DNA from: Bacteroidales bacterium
GTDB taxonomy: Bacteria; Bacteroidota; Bacteroidia; Bacteroidales; Muribaculaceae
Length of the DNA stretch: 11,268 nt
Direction: 5' to 3'
Assembly: GCA_004553095.1 (NCBI GenBank)
Contig: SFMJ01000087.1
Span: forward strand, 1-11,268
Shown: in pieces, positions 1 to 7,762 of the stretch
How the letters are laid out: each line of letters starts with the position of its first letter
Numbering within the stretch: the first letter of the stretch is position 1
The notes under the pieces: generated by a model
The model's input: only the letters and a program-made list of their open reading frames with translations
What the model was told of the DNA's origin: nothing
Database searches by the model: none
Made by a program: the position numbers and the translations under genes

Positions 1-587
1 ATATACCCTCGGGTAGATGTATCCAGAAGGAGTATAGTCGCGGCAAAGATGGCAAGTATGAACTCGACATCTTGGATAGATATAATCATGGAGAGATCTA
101 TTCGAAAGATAGTGTCAAGATCGACAAGAGCAAGAAGTTCAACACCGTAGGTGGACGTACGGTCTTTGGTGGCGGTGGTATCATACCCGATTGCTTTGTG
201 CCGGAAGATACTACTGAATATACCGGCTATTATATTGAAGCTGTCAACACCGGTATGATCCAGCGCTTCGCCCGTGAGATGGTAGATGTTTATCGTCCTA
301 TGCTCAAGGGTAGCAAAGCCATAGAGGATGTGGATCGCATCTTGCCGCGTGATGGTGCTCTCTTAACTGCTTTTGTCAATTATGGTGCCTCTCATGGTTT
401 GCCGGCTCGCTGGTATTATATCAACAAGTCGAGAAACCTTCTGATCAATCAGATTAGAGCGGCGTTGGTACGTGACTTGATAGGTTATGACGGCTTTATC
501 ATGATCTTGAACAGACGCGATCGCACCATCGAGAAGGCCATCGAGATGCTCGAGTCGGGCAAATCACCCACAGTAATTAAGAAATAG
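1..587 (+). CDS. S41 family C-terminal processing peptidase, C-terminal part (5' truncated by window edge)
   Basis: The open frame runs in from the window edge (first full codon at 3) and stops with TAG at 585-587, so about 195 residues of the C-terminus are visible. They include IPSGRCIQKEYSRG at the very start and GGRTVFGGGGIIPD further on, both typical of the distal part of S41 (CtpA/Tsp-like) proteases in Bacteroidales. These enzymes are periplasmic serine proteases that trim or degrade envelope proteins. In this family the Ser/Lys catalytic dyad and the PDZ domain lie upstream of the part seen here, so activity cannot be judged from this window. The remaining C-terminal segment is a helical extension ending in a basic tail (TVIKK). 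The TTG at 72 is an internal codon rather than a start, because clear homology continues upstream of it. The cyclo-ligase gene begins 34 nt downstream on the same strand, which suggests co-transcription. Confidence 0.9.
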   Translation, partial: IPSGRCIQKEYSRGKDGKYELDILDRYNHGEIYSKDSVKIDKSKKFNTVGGRTVFGGGGIIPDCFVPEDTTEYTGYYIEAVNTGMIQRFAREMVDVYRPMLKGSKAIEDVDRILPRDGALLTAFVNYGASHGLPARWYYINKSRNLLINQIRAALVRDLIGYDGFIMILNRRDRTIEKAIEMLESGKSPTVIKK

Positions 588-621
588 ATAGTATTCCGGT
601 ATATGCCGGATATCTTAGAGA

Positions 622-1158
622 ATGGATAAGAAAGAATTGCGAAAATATATTCGCTCCAAAAAAGCAGAACTTTCCGAGCCGCAGAAGATTGATGCGGCTC
701 GGAATGCTTTTGCACTCCTGGAGCAGGTCAGTGAATTTCAAGATGCTGAGCATATCTTGCTCTATTACTCTCTGCCTGATGAGTTATCGACTCATAGTTT
801 TATCGAGCGATGGCATGGCAAGAAACATATATACTTGCCGCGAGTCAATGGCTCAACGCTCGATATCTTGCCCTATAATCCCGAAGCTATGGGGGAGGGA
901 GCATACAACATAGAAGAGCCCACCGGCAGCGACATCGTGCCGATAGACCGGATTGAATTGATTATAGTGCCGGCTATGGGTTATGACAGAAAGGGAAACA
1001 GATTGGGAAGAGGCAAGGGTTATTACGACCAATTGCTATGCCAATCACACGCACCGAAGATAGGGGTTATCTACGATTTCCAACTGTTGGAAGAAATACC
1101 GACTGAACCCCACGACATCCCGGTAGACATTGTAATAACTCCTACACAAATGATTTAA
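622..1158 (+). CDS. 5-formyltetrahydrofolate cyclo-ligase (5,10-methenyltetrahydrofolate synthetase)
   Basis: This complete 178-residue protein is of normal length for the family. The enzyme uses ATP to convert 5-formyl-tetrahydrofolate to 5,10-methenyl-tetrahydrofolate in the cytoplasm, returning a storage or inhibitory folate to one-carbon metabolism. Supporting motifs, in order, are the basic N-terminal helix KKELRKYIRSKKAELS, the YYSLPDELST segment (about residues 48-57), YLPRV (71-75), the signature YDRKGNRLGRGKGYYD (121-136, the phosphate and folate binding loop) and the C-terminal IPVDIVITP. The ATG at 622 puts the N-terminal helix exactly where the family begins. No strong Shine-Dalgarno is present, only a purine-rich AGAGA just before the start. 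It lies 34 nt after the S41 peptidase and converges on cdsA with a 24-nt gap that holds no recognisable terminator. Confidence 0.95.
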   Translation: MDKKELRKYIRSKKAELSEPQKIDAARNAFALLEQVSEFQDAEHILLYYSLPDELSTHSFIERWHGKKHIYLPRVNGSTLDILPYNPEAMGEGAYNIEEPTGSDIVPIDRIELIIVPAMGYDRKGNRLGRGKGYYDQLLCQSHAPKIGVIYDFQLLEEIPTEPHDIPVDIVITPTQMI

Positions 1159-1182
1159 GGAACGCCTCTAAGGAATGCGCTC

Positions 1183-1900
1183 TTATTGCCAGAAGTGAAG
1201 GAAGAGTAGGATAGCAGGGAGTACGAAGAGAATTGAGTCGATGCGGTCGAGGATACCTCCATGGCCGGGGATAAGATTGCCGGAGTCTTTGATCTGAAGA
1301 TCGCGCTTGATCATCGATTCGATCAGGTCGCCCCATGTGCCTATAATGGAGACTATGGCGCCAATGCTGAGCCAAAAGATGAGGCTCATATCTATATGCT
1401 CCATCCCCTCGAAGGGCTTGATAAAATAGAATATCAGAAGCGATACAGCCATAGAAAATATCAGGCCGCCGAAGAAACCCTCCCAGGTCTTCTTCGGAGA
1501 CACTCTCTCGATGAGTTTGTGGCGACCTATGCTACACCCCACCAAATAGGCTCCCGTGTCGTTGAGCCACATCAATACGAAGATGGTCAGGAGGATGGTA
1601 GATCTCAACTATGAGTCTCAGCATAATGATGGCAAGCCAGTTAGTCAGAATATTTTCCAAGGGAAGACCAATGCATAAAGATATGCTCAGAGAGAGGCAT
1701 GCGACTATGTCAAGGATAGCCGCCGGAATGTTCCGTCGCGTCAGTCCGCCGGTGATATGAGTGAACTCAAGGCATCCCCAGATGGTGAGCAACGATGCGA
1801 GTATGGTTACACCCTTATCGCCTGAGATAATACAACCAATTATGATAAGGCAATACACCAAACCGGAGAGGGCACGTATAGCGATTTTCTTTAGATTCAT
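1183..1900 (-). pseudogene. cdsA: cdsA, phosphatidate cytidylyltransferase, broken by frame change and apparent internal deletion
   Basis: CdsA makes CDP-diacylglycerol from phosphatidic acid and CTP in the inner membrane, the precursor of all bacterial phospholipids. Two overlapping frames carry its two parts. The 5' part starts with ATG at 1900, reads MNLKKIAIRALSG and several hydrophobic segments, and stays family-like to about LRLIVEIYH (residue 102, near 1596); it then becomes nonsense and stops at 1532. The 3' part is in the +1 frame from about 1608 to 1183. It carries the membrane segment before NDTGAYLVG, then SPKKTWEGF, and the full CDP-diglyceride synthase signature SMIKRDLQIKDSGNL followed by IPGHGGILDRID. 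Joined, the parts give about 240 residues, whereas family members usually have about 270-285. The stretch normally lying between LIAELY-like and NDTGAY-like segments appears to be missing (about 35-45 residues). A plain one-base frameshift would not explain that. A deletion, natural or from misassembly, is the simplest reading. Confidence 0.85.
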
Positions 1901-1969
1901 CTTATGAAATATATTCTGTTATGACTTTTTGGATCGTGCTCTTGGAGCAACAACAATTCTAATTTATTA

Positions 1970-2001
1970 CAAAATTACAGATAAATCTCAAGAACAGCAA
2001 G
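1970..2001 (-). promoter_or_regulatory. Bacteroides-type promoter candidate for cdsA
   Basis: On the - strand, CTTG (2001-1998) is followed by exactly 20 nt and then TAATTTTG (1977-1970). The known Bacteroides consensus is TTTG, 19-21 nt, then TAnnTTTG, so the -7 box matches fully and the -33 box matches 3 of 4. Transcription would begin near 1963, leaving a leader of about 60 nt before the cdsA ATG at 1900. The box directly follows the terminator of the upstream gene block, where an independent promoter would be expected. Confidence 0.45.
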
Positions 2002-2039
2002 AAAAAAGTGGCTGTACATAAATTTTTGTACAGCCACTT
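2002..2039 (-). terminator. Intrinsic terminator downstream of the LpxA-family gene
   Basis: A perfect 13-bp stem (2027-2039 pairing with 2006-2018, arms TGTACAGCCACTT and AAGTGGCTGTACA) encloses an 8-nt loop. On the - strand it is followed directly by a run of T residues (2007-2002). It lies about 55 nt beyond the stop codon at 2094 and before the cdsA promoter candidate, so it probably ends the efflux/acyltransferase transcript. On the + strand there is no T run after the stem. Confidence 0.8.
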
Positions 2040-2093
2040 ATAGAGTATCGCAAAAATTTGCTCTAAGATTGAAGTATCTCTTGGAGAGAGTTT

Positions 2094-2891
2094 TTAAAAC
2101 TCATCTCTCTCGTGGTGGAGAGCGGCGAGGCGGAAGTTGTGTCCCTCGACGAACTCGATGATGGCATCTCGTTCGGGACTTGGGGTTACATCTGCCTTGA
2201 CACGTACCATAGCATTGAAGGGGGAAGTGCCGGACTGGTAGATGTGTCGATAGCATTTGGCTATCTCATCGATCAGTTCGTCGCTGAAATTACCCTTGCG
2301 AAGTATGAAGGCATTCACGCCGAAGTAGGAGATGGGGTTGTGTGCCATAATCACGAAGGGGGGTACATTGTTGTTGACACGACATCCACCCTTGATAAGA
2401 CACCATTTGCCGATCTCACACTTCTCATGCACCAAGGCGGTGGAGGAGAGAATAGAGTAGTCGCCGATCTTCACCGATCCTGCTATCTTGACAGAATTGC
2501 CTATCACCACAGAGTCGCCGATCACAGAGTCGTGAGCCACATGGCTTTGTGCCATCACAAAGGAGTTATTGCCGATCACTGTCTTGCCATCTTTATAGAT
2601 GCTTCGATTGATGATCACATGCTCGCGGATCGTATTGTTATCACCGATCACCACGTAAGATTCTTCACCTTTCCAGCGGAAATCCTGTGGGGTGGCTGCT
2701 ATGATACAACCTTGGTAGAACTTGTTGTTCTTGCCGATTCTGGATCCTGCAAGGATAGACACATGGGCGTGGATCACACAACCATCACCGATTTCAACGT
2801 CACGATCGATATAAGCAAATGCACTAATAGTGACGTTATCTCCGATTTTTGCCTCCGGATGTACGAAGGCTAAAGGACTAATGGATAACAT
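2094..2891 (-). CDS. LpxA-family acyl-[acyl-carrier-protein]--UDP-N-acetylglucosamine O-acyltransferase (divergent, possibly a paralogue)
   Basis: The 265-residue protein has the left-handed parallel beta-helix hexapeptide repeats of LpxA over about residues 1-190 (VHPEAKIGDNVTI, IGDGCVIHAHVSI and so on), then a helical C-terminus (FSDELIDEIAKCYRHIYQSG). LpxA transfers 3-hydroxyacyl chains from ACP to UDP-GlcNAc in the first step of lipid A synthesis. The catalytic-base motif is present as SHVAHDS (His120, matching E. coli His125). Other usual positions differ: the AGH of E. coli (His144) is AGS here (Ser139), and VHQF (160-163) is VHEK (155-158). The usual C-terminal RGxxR-like end is replaced by HHERDEF. 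It may therefore be a second LpxA-like enzyme with a changed substrate. I chose the ATG at 2891, which gives the family N-terminus MLSISPLAFVHP; an in-frame GTG at 2924 would overlap the channel gene by 14 nt. It follows that gene by 19 nt and is probably co-transcribed with it. Confidence 0.82.
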   Translation of the reverse strand: MLSISPLAFVHPEAKIGDNVTISAFAYIDRDVEIGDGCVIHAHVSILAGSRIGKNNKFYQGCIIAATPQDFRWKGEESYVVIGDNNTIREHVIINRSIYKDGKTVIGNNSFVMAQSHVAHDSVIGDSVVIGNSVKIAGSVKIGDYSILSSTALVHEKCEIGKWCLIKGGCRVNNNVPPFVIMAHNPISYFGVNAFILRKGNFSDELIDEIAKCYRHIYQSGTSPFNAMVRVKADVTPSPERDAIIEFVEGHNFRLAALHHERDEF

Positions 2892-2910
2892 AATATTAGA
2901 TTTTAAATTG

Positions 2911-4287
2911 TTATCTACCTCCACCCACTGACTGATAGAGCGAGATCAGAGCCGAAACCTTGTCATGCCATGCTTGCAAGCCGGTGAGTTGTGCCGAAAG
3001 AAGGTTCGATCTGGCTGTCAATACCTCCAAGTAAGTGGTTTTAGTGTCTAAAGTTAATAATTCTTGGGTATATTCCACAGATTTTTCCAAACTTTCTATC
3101 TGCTGAACGATACATTTTCTTTTTGCCACATTATAATGGTAGGCTGCCAAGGCGTTGGCGACATCGTTGCTGGCGCTGAGCACCTGTGTCTCGAAGTTGT
3201 TCATAGCCTGAGCTTGTTGTGCTTTAGCGACTTCAAGATTGGCGATGTTGCGACCTCTTGAGAAGAGGGGAGCGGTGAGCTGGCCGGCGAGCTGGATGAA
3301 CCATTTACCGGGGTTCGTAATCATACCTGACACCAGATTGGTGAAACCACCCTCAGAGGCGATAACCAAGCCGGGATAGAATGCGGCACGTGCGCTATTG
3401 GTAGCATAATATGCTGTAGCAAGGCCTCTCTCGGCGGCACGTACATCGGGACGTGCCGCAAGGTATACCACAGGCACACCCTTGGTTAGCTTCGCCGGCA
3501 GATCGAATTCCATATTGTCCGAAACATCCCAATGACGAGGATATTCATGGAGCAGAAGTGACATGGTGCTCTCGAGCTGTACGATGCCATTCTTGATATC
3601 GGGGATGGTCGACATAATGTTCCAATAAGCAGCCTCACTCTGCACCACGGCAGCCTCATTGACCCAACCTGCTGTCTTCATCAGTTTCATCGACTCGACT
3701 TGATCTTTCCAGATCTCGGAGGTGCGTGTGGTAAGATCGAGTTGCTGATGGAGGAGCATAAGTCCGTAATAGCAACTTGCCACGCCGCAGATGATCTGCG
3801 ATCTTACTGCCTGATGGTAATATTCCATCTGCTCGACAGCCACCTTGGCGCCACGTTTGGTGTTAAGGATCTTGCCGAAGAGGTCGATCTCCCATGATAT
3901 ATTCAAGGGGATAGTATACGACCACTTATCCATACGGCTGTCGCCATACTTGGCGGCACCTCCGTTAGGATTGAGTGATACTGCCGGGAAGTAACTCAAC
4001 TTTGCCCCCTTGAGCTGGGCACGTGCGATGTCGATATTCTTCACCGCATTGTCCAAGTCGGGGTTCTGCTTCAATGCTGTCTCGATATAGCCCTGAAGGA
4101 TAGGGTCAGTGAATACCTGGTCCCAGCTCAGATAGGGGAGTGAGGTAGAGTCGACTGCCTCCTTCGTGGCTTCGTCGAAGGTCTTGACGTAGGAATTGTC
4201 GGTGGGCAATTCATATTTCTGATATATATGGCAACTTGACAGAGAGAATGCCACAACTGCCAATATAAGATATTTTTCTTTTTTCAT
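2911..4287 (-). CDS. RND efflux outer-membrane lipoprotein channel (NodT/OprM family)
   Basis: This 458-residue protein begins with a lipoprotein signal peptide: MKKEKY, a hydrophobic core, then the lipobox LSSC with the acylated Cys at residue 19. The mature part has the two structural repeats of outer membrane efflux proteins. The first begins around LSWDQVFTDPILQGYIETAL, the second around AARPDVRAAERGLATAYYAT, followed by the usual SARAAFYPGL. Proteins of this family form trimeric TolC-like tunnels in the outer membrane and accept substrate from an inner-membrane RND pump through a periplasmic adaptor. It is third in the adaptor-pump-channel order, 58 nt after the pump gene, and that gap holds a perfect hairpin. 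No frameshift or truncation is visible. The C-terminus is short (YQSVGGGR), as is common in the family. Confidence 0.93.
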   Translation of the reverse strand: MKKEKYLILAVVAFSLSSCHIYQKYELPTDNSYVKTFDEATKEAVDSTSLPYLSWDQVFTDPILQGYIETALKQNPDLDNAVKNIDIARAQLKGAKLSYFPAVSLNPNGGAAKYGDSRMDKWSYTIPLNISWEIDLFGKILNTKRGAKVAVEQMEYYHQAVRSQIICGVASCYYGLMLLHQQLDLTTRTSEIWKDQVESMKLMKTAGWVNEAAVVQSEAAYWNIMSTIPDIKNGIVQLESTMSLLLHEYPRHWDVSDNMEFDLPAKLTKGVPVVYLAARPDVRAAERGLATAYYATNSARAAFYPGLVIASEGGFTNLVSGMITNPGKWFIQLAGQLTAPLFSRGRNIANLEVAKAQQAQAMNNFETQVLSASNDVANALAAYHYNVAKRKCIVQQIESLEKSVEYTQELLTLDTKTTYLEVLTARSNLLSAQLTGLQAWHDKVSALISLYQSVGGGR

Positions 4288-4301
4288 ATTCTATCTTGTT
4301 T

Positions 4302-4333
4302 GGAAGTGTGTCGACCGATGTCGACACACTTCC
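4302..4333 (-). promoter_or_regulatory. Intercistronic stem-loop between pump and channel genes
   Basis: A perfect 14-bp inverted repeat (GGAAGTGTGTCGAC at 4302-4315, GTCGACACACTTCC at 4320-4333) encloses a 4-nt loop. On the - strand it is followed by AAACAAG and not by a T run, so it does not look like an intrinsic terminator. It sits 12 nt beyond the pump stop codon and 14 nt before the channel start codon. In the operon mRNA it could shield the 3' end of the pump message, mark a processing site, or limit translation of the channel; which one applies is inference. Confidence 0.6.
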
Positions 4334-4345
4334 TGATCGATAATA

Positions 4346-7300
4346 TTAATTATGTTGAGTATACTGTTCGAGCTCGGACGATAATTCCGTATTGTCGGTA
4401 TCTTTCCACTTGAATGGTTTGAACTTCTCTTGGATTATCTCGAACACTACGAAGAGTGCAGGCACTACGAGGAGCTGGAGGATCATACCGATTAGCATAC
4501 CACCGATGGCACCTGTGCCGAGAGCTCGGTAACCGTTAGCACCGGCACCTGTAGCAAACATCAGAGGCAACAGACCGATGATCATCGCCAATGAGGTCAT
4601 AAGGATAGGACGCAGACGTGCCTTCGAACCGAGGATGGCTGAATTGACGATGCTCACACCCGTGCGGCGTCGCTCCAGTGCAAACTCTACAATCAAGATT
4701 GCATTCTTTGCCAACAGACCGATAAGCATGATCAGCGCAATCTGTAAGTAGATGTTGTTGTCGATACCCATAAAGTTGGCGAAGATGAATGTACCCATCA
4801 AGCCGAGAGGCACGGAGAATAGCACCGACAGAGGTATGATGTAACTTTCATACTGTGCTGAGAGAAGAAGGTAAACGAACAGGAATACCAGGCCGAATAC
4901 CATTGTAGATGACGAACCGCTCTGCTTATCCTCCTCACGAGTCATACCGGAGAATTCGTAGGTGAAACCGACAGGAAGTGACTCTGCTGCAACCTCTTTG
5001 ATCACCTTGATAGCCTGGCCGGATGATACTCCCGGTGCCGGGTTACCACTCACTGAGATGGTGGTGAACATGTTGAAACGGTTGATCGCGTCCGGACCAT
5101 ATACTCGCTTCAGTGTCACGAAGTTGTCGATAGGAGCCATCTCAGCGCCATTGCGCACCTTGATCTGCTTGAGTGTCTCGGGTGATACACGAGCCTCAGG
5201 TGTGGCTTGCATCATCACACGATAGAGCTTACCGAACTTGTTGAAGTTCGACACATACATACCTCCATAATATGCCTGCAGCGTCGAGAGAATGGTGTTC
5301 TGCGTCAGTCCCGCCTTCTTGATCTTGGCAACATCGAGCTCTACCATGTATTGTGGATATGCAGGGTTGAAGGTCGAGTAGGCTATAGCGATCTCGGGAC
5401 GCGCATTCAGCTTGGCGATAAAGTTCTGATATACCTTATAGAAGTTACCCAGATCGCCACCCGTCTTGTCTTGAAGTTTGATCTCAAAACCATTGGATAC
5501 AGAATAACCGGAAATCATAGGGGGCTGGAAGAACATAATACGAGCGTTCTTGATTTCCGAACACTTCTGAGTCAATAATCCTGAGATAGCTGCCGCATTC
5601 TCTGTCTTGTTGTCACGCTCTTCCCATGGCTTCAGCTTGATGATGAATGAACCGTAGTTGTTACCCTGGTCTGCTATGAAGCTATAACCGGTGATAGCAT
5701 TTCTGATATACACTGCCGGGATCGTACCTGCTATGCTGTCCACTTGGTCCATTACTGCCTTGGTGCGCTCTACTGATGTGGCAGGGGGCATGTCGACTAC
5801 GCCCATGATCGTACCTGTATCCTCGGTCGGAACAAGTGACGATGGTGTGATGCTCATAAGCCATAAAAATAGTGCAATACAGATCGCTACAACACTGAAT
5901 GAGGTAATCTTATGGGCGATGAACCATCCTGCCAACTTCGAATATGCCTCGAGCAGCTTATTGAACTGACGGTTGAATGCATCGATAAAATCTTGTTGGA
6001 ACATACCGACGACTGCCAACACTGCGACTAAGGCTGCAACAATACCCTTTACAATATTGTCAAAATTGAACCATCCCAACACCAAGAGGACGATAGTGGC
6101 TACAAGGAGAACTACTGTCACGATGGGAGGGAACCGGAAGCTGACACGTTTCTTATACGACTCTTTGATCACATTGCCGGCTTCGCTATAAGCCTCTTTC
6201 ATGCGATCGCCCAATGAGACTGTCTCGCCATCCTCTTTATGTGGCTTGAGGAAGAGGGCGCAGAGTGCAGGTGTCAGTGTCAACGCATTGACTGCCGAGA
6301 GGAGGATCGCCATCGCCATGGTAAGACCAAACTGACGATAGAACACACCGGACGTACCACCCATGAAGGATACCGGCACGAACACCAGCATCATGACGAG
6401 GGTGATCGATATCAGTGCACTTGCGATATCGCTCATTGCATCGATGGCGGCCATTTTCGATGACTTATATCCCTGGTCGAGTTTTGCATGGACCGCCTCG
6501 ACCACCACTATGGCATCGTCGACCACAATCGCGATCGCCAAGACAAGTGCTGAGAGTGTAAGAAGGTTCAAGGTAAAGCCGAAAAGCTTCATCAGGAAGA
6601 ATGTACCGATCAATGCCACCGGAATGGCGATCATAGGTATGATGGTAGAGCGGAAATCCTGCAAGAAGATGAATACTACCAAGAACACCAGGATGAATGC
6701 CTCAAGAAGGGTTTTCACCACCTCATGGATAGAGGCGAAAAGGAACTGGTTGACATCCATTGTAGTGACGATCTTCAAGCCCTCGGGACATTCCTTTTGG
6801 AAATCATCGAGGAGCGCCTGGATTTCGTTTACGACCTGTGTCGCATTTGATCCCGGTGACTGCATCACCATGGCGGCACAACCGATCAGACCATTGGTGG
6901 TAGAGTGGAATCCGTAAGTCAAACGACCCAGTTCGACATCTGCCAAATCTTTCAGGCGAAGCATCTCGCCTGTGGGAAGTGCCTTGATTACGATATCTTC
7001 GAATTCCTTCTCATCTTGCAGACGTCCTTTATAACGCAAAGTATATTGGAAGGTCTGGTTGCCATTCTCACCGAATTGACCGGGGGCTGCCTCGATATTC
7101 TGCTCGGCGAGTGCTGCGGTGACATCTGTAGGCATGATGCCATACTGAGCCATCACATCAGGCTTGAGCCATATACGCATAGAATAGTCGGCACCCATCA
7201 CCATGGCTTCACCTACACCCGGCACACGCTTGATCACCGGGATGATGTTGATCGCCATATAGTTCTCGACAAACTCTTCAGAGTATTTGTTGCCCTCGGC

Positions 7301-7732
7301 ATAGAGGTTGAACACCATCAGCATCGAAGACTGGCGCTTCTGTGTGGTGACACCCACCTGGTTGACCTCCGAGGGGAGGAAGCTGGCTGCCTTGGCGGCA
7401 CGGTTCTGCACGTCGACCGCTGCTATGTCGGGGTCCATTCCAGCCTTGAAGTATACATTAATCTCGGCAGCACCATTGTTGGATGCCGTAGAATACATAT
7501 AGTCCATATTCTCCGCACCATTGATCTGCTCCTCGAGAGGGGCAATCACGGAGTTGAGCACAGACTGCGCATTCGCACCGGTGTAGGTGGTCTCAACCGA
7601 AATTGTCGGCGGTGCGATATTCGGGTACTGTTCGATAGGCAATGTTGCCAAGCCTAACACACCGAGAAGCACGATGAATACCGAGATCACGGTGGAGAGT
7701 ACCGGCCTGTTGATAAATGTTGAAAGTTTCAT
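4346..7732 (-). CDS. RND efflux pump, HAE1 (AcrB/MexB) family inner-membrane permease with an unusual TM6-TM7 insertion
   Basis: The 1128-residue protein is an inner-membrane proton/drug antiporter of the AcrB type. It starts with the family N-terminus MKLSTFINRPVLSTVISVF (TM1) and continues with PIEQYPNIAPPTISVETTY and the porter domains. TM4 carries the proton-relay pair in VVDDAIVVVE (Asp405, Asp406), and the partner lysine is in LLAKNAILIVEFAL (Lys1009). The usual GTGAIGGML and PALFVVFE segments close the last helices. AcrB-type pumps are usually about 1030-1060 residues. Most of the surplus lies between the end of TM6 (LKPHKE, about 500) and the Ialpha-like FNRQFNKLLEAY (586-597), where AcrB has only about 15-20 residues. 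That insert holds a charged linker (about 500-534) and two hydrophobic segments (535-555 and 560-578), predicted as a transmembrane hairpin. The gene is preceded by the adaptor (30-nt gap) and followed by the channel. Substrate cannot be read from sequence; drugs, bile salts or fatty acids are all possible. Confidence 0.95.
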   Translation of the reverse strand: MKLSTFINRPVLSTVISVFIVLLGVLGLATLPIEQYPNIAPPTISVETTYTGANAQSVLNSVIAPLEEQINGAENMDYMYSTASNNGAAEINVYFKAGMDPDIAAVDVQNRAAKAASFLPSEVNQVGVTTQKRQSSMLMVFNLYAEGNKYSEEFVENYMAINIIPVIKRVPGVGEAMVMGADYSMRIWLKPDVMAQYGIMPTDVTAALAEQNIEAAPGQFGENGNQTFQYTLRYKGRLQDEKEFEDIVIKALPTGEMLRLKDLADVELGRLTYGFHSTTNGLIGCAAMVMQSPGSNATQVVNEIQALLDDFQKECPEGLKIVTTMDVNQFLFASIHEVVKTLLEAFILVFLVVFIFLQDFRSTIIPMIAIPVALIGTFFLMKLFGFTLNLLTLSALVLAIAIVVDDAIVVVEAVHAKLDQGYKSSKMAAIDAMSDIASALISITLVMMLVFVPVSFMGGTSGVFYRQFGLTMAMAILLSAVNALTLTPALCALFLKPHKEDGETVSLGDRMKEAYSEAGNVIKESYKKRVSFRFPPIVTVVLLVATIVLLVLGWFNFDNIVKGIVAALVAVLAVVGMFQQDFIDAFNRQFNKLLEAYSKLAGWFIAHKITSFSVVAICIALFLWLMSITPSSLVPTEDTGTIMGVVDMPPATSVERTKAVMDQVDSIAGTIPAVYIRNAITGYSFIADQGNNYGSFIIKLKPWEERDNKTENAAAISGLLTQKCSEIKNARIMFFQPPMISGYSVSNGFEIKLQDKTGGDLGNFYKVYQNFIAKLNARPEIAIAYSTFNPAYPQYMVELDVAKIKKAGLTQNTILSTLQAYYGGMYVSNFNKFGKLYRVMMQATPEARVSPETLKQIKVRNGAEMAPIDNFVTLKRVYGPDAINRFNMFTTISVSGNPAPGVSSGQAIKVIKEVAAESLPVGFTYEFSGMTREEDKQSGSSSTMVFGLVFLFVYLLLSAQYESYIIPLSVLFSVPLGLMGTFIFANFMGIDNNIYLQIALIMLIGLLAKNAILIVEFALERRRTGVSIVNSAILGSKARLRPILMTSLAMIIGLLPLMFATGAGANGYRALGTGAIGGMLIGMILQLLVVPALFVVFEIIQEKFKPFKWKDTDNTELSSELEQYTQHN

Positions 7733-7762
7733 ATTCGTCGATTGGAATAATGATCTTTTGGA

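Noticed and set aside
595..610. Small hairpin TCCGG/CCGGA between the S41 peptidase and the cyclo-ligase genes
   Set aside because: A 5-bp stem with no T run is too weak to call a terminator, and the short gap suggests the genes are co-transcribed.
1597..1608. Programmed +1 frameshift in cdsA
   Set aside because: No slippery sequence is evident, and the joined product would still lack an internal segment that the family normally has.
2112..2873. A 253-codon + strand open frame opposite the LpxA-family gene
   Set aside because: The repetitive, Asp/His-rich translation mirrors the hexapeptide repeat of the real gene on the other strand.
6363..7657. Two long + strand open frames (184 and 250 codons) opposite the RND pump
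   Set aside because: Both are antisense shadows of a gene with strong family motifs. Their translations are His/Arg-rich or Thr/Ser-rich without domain character.
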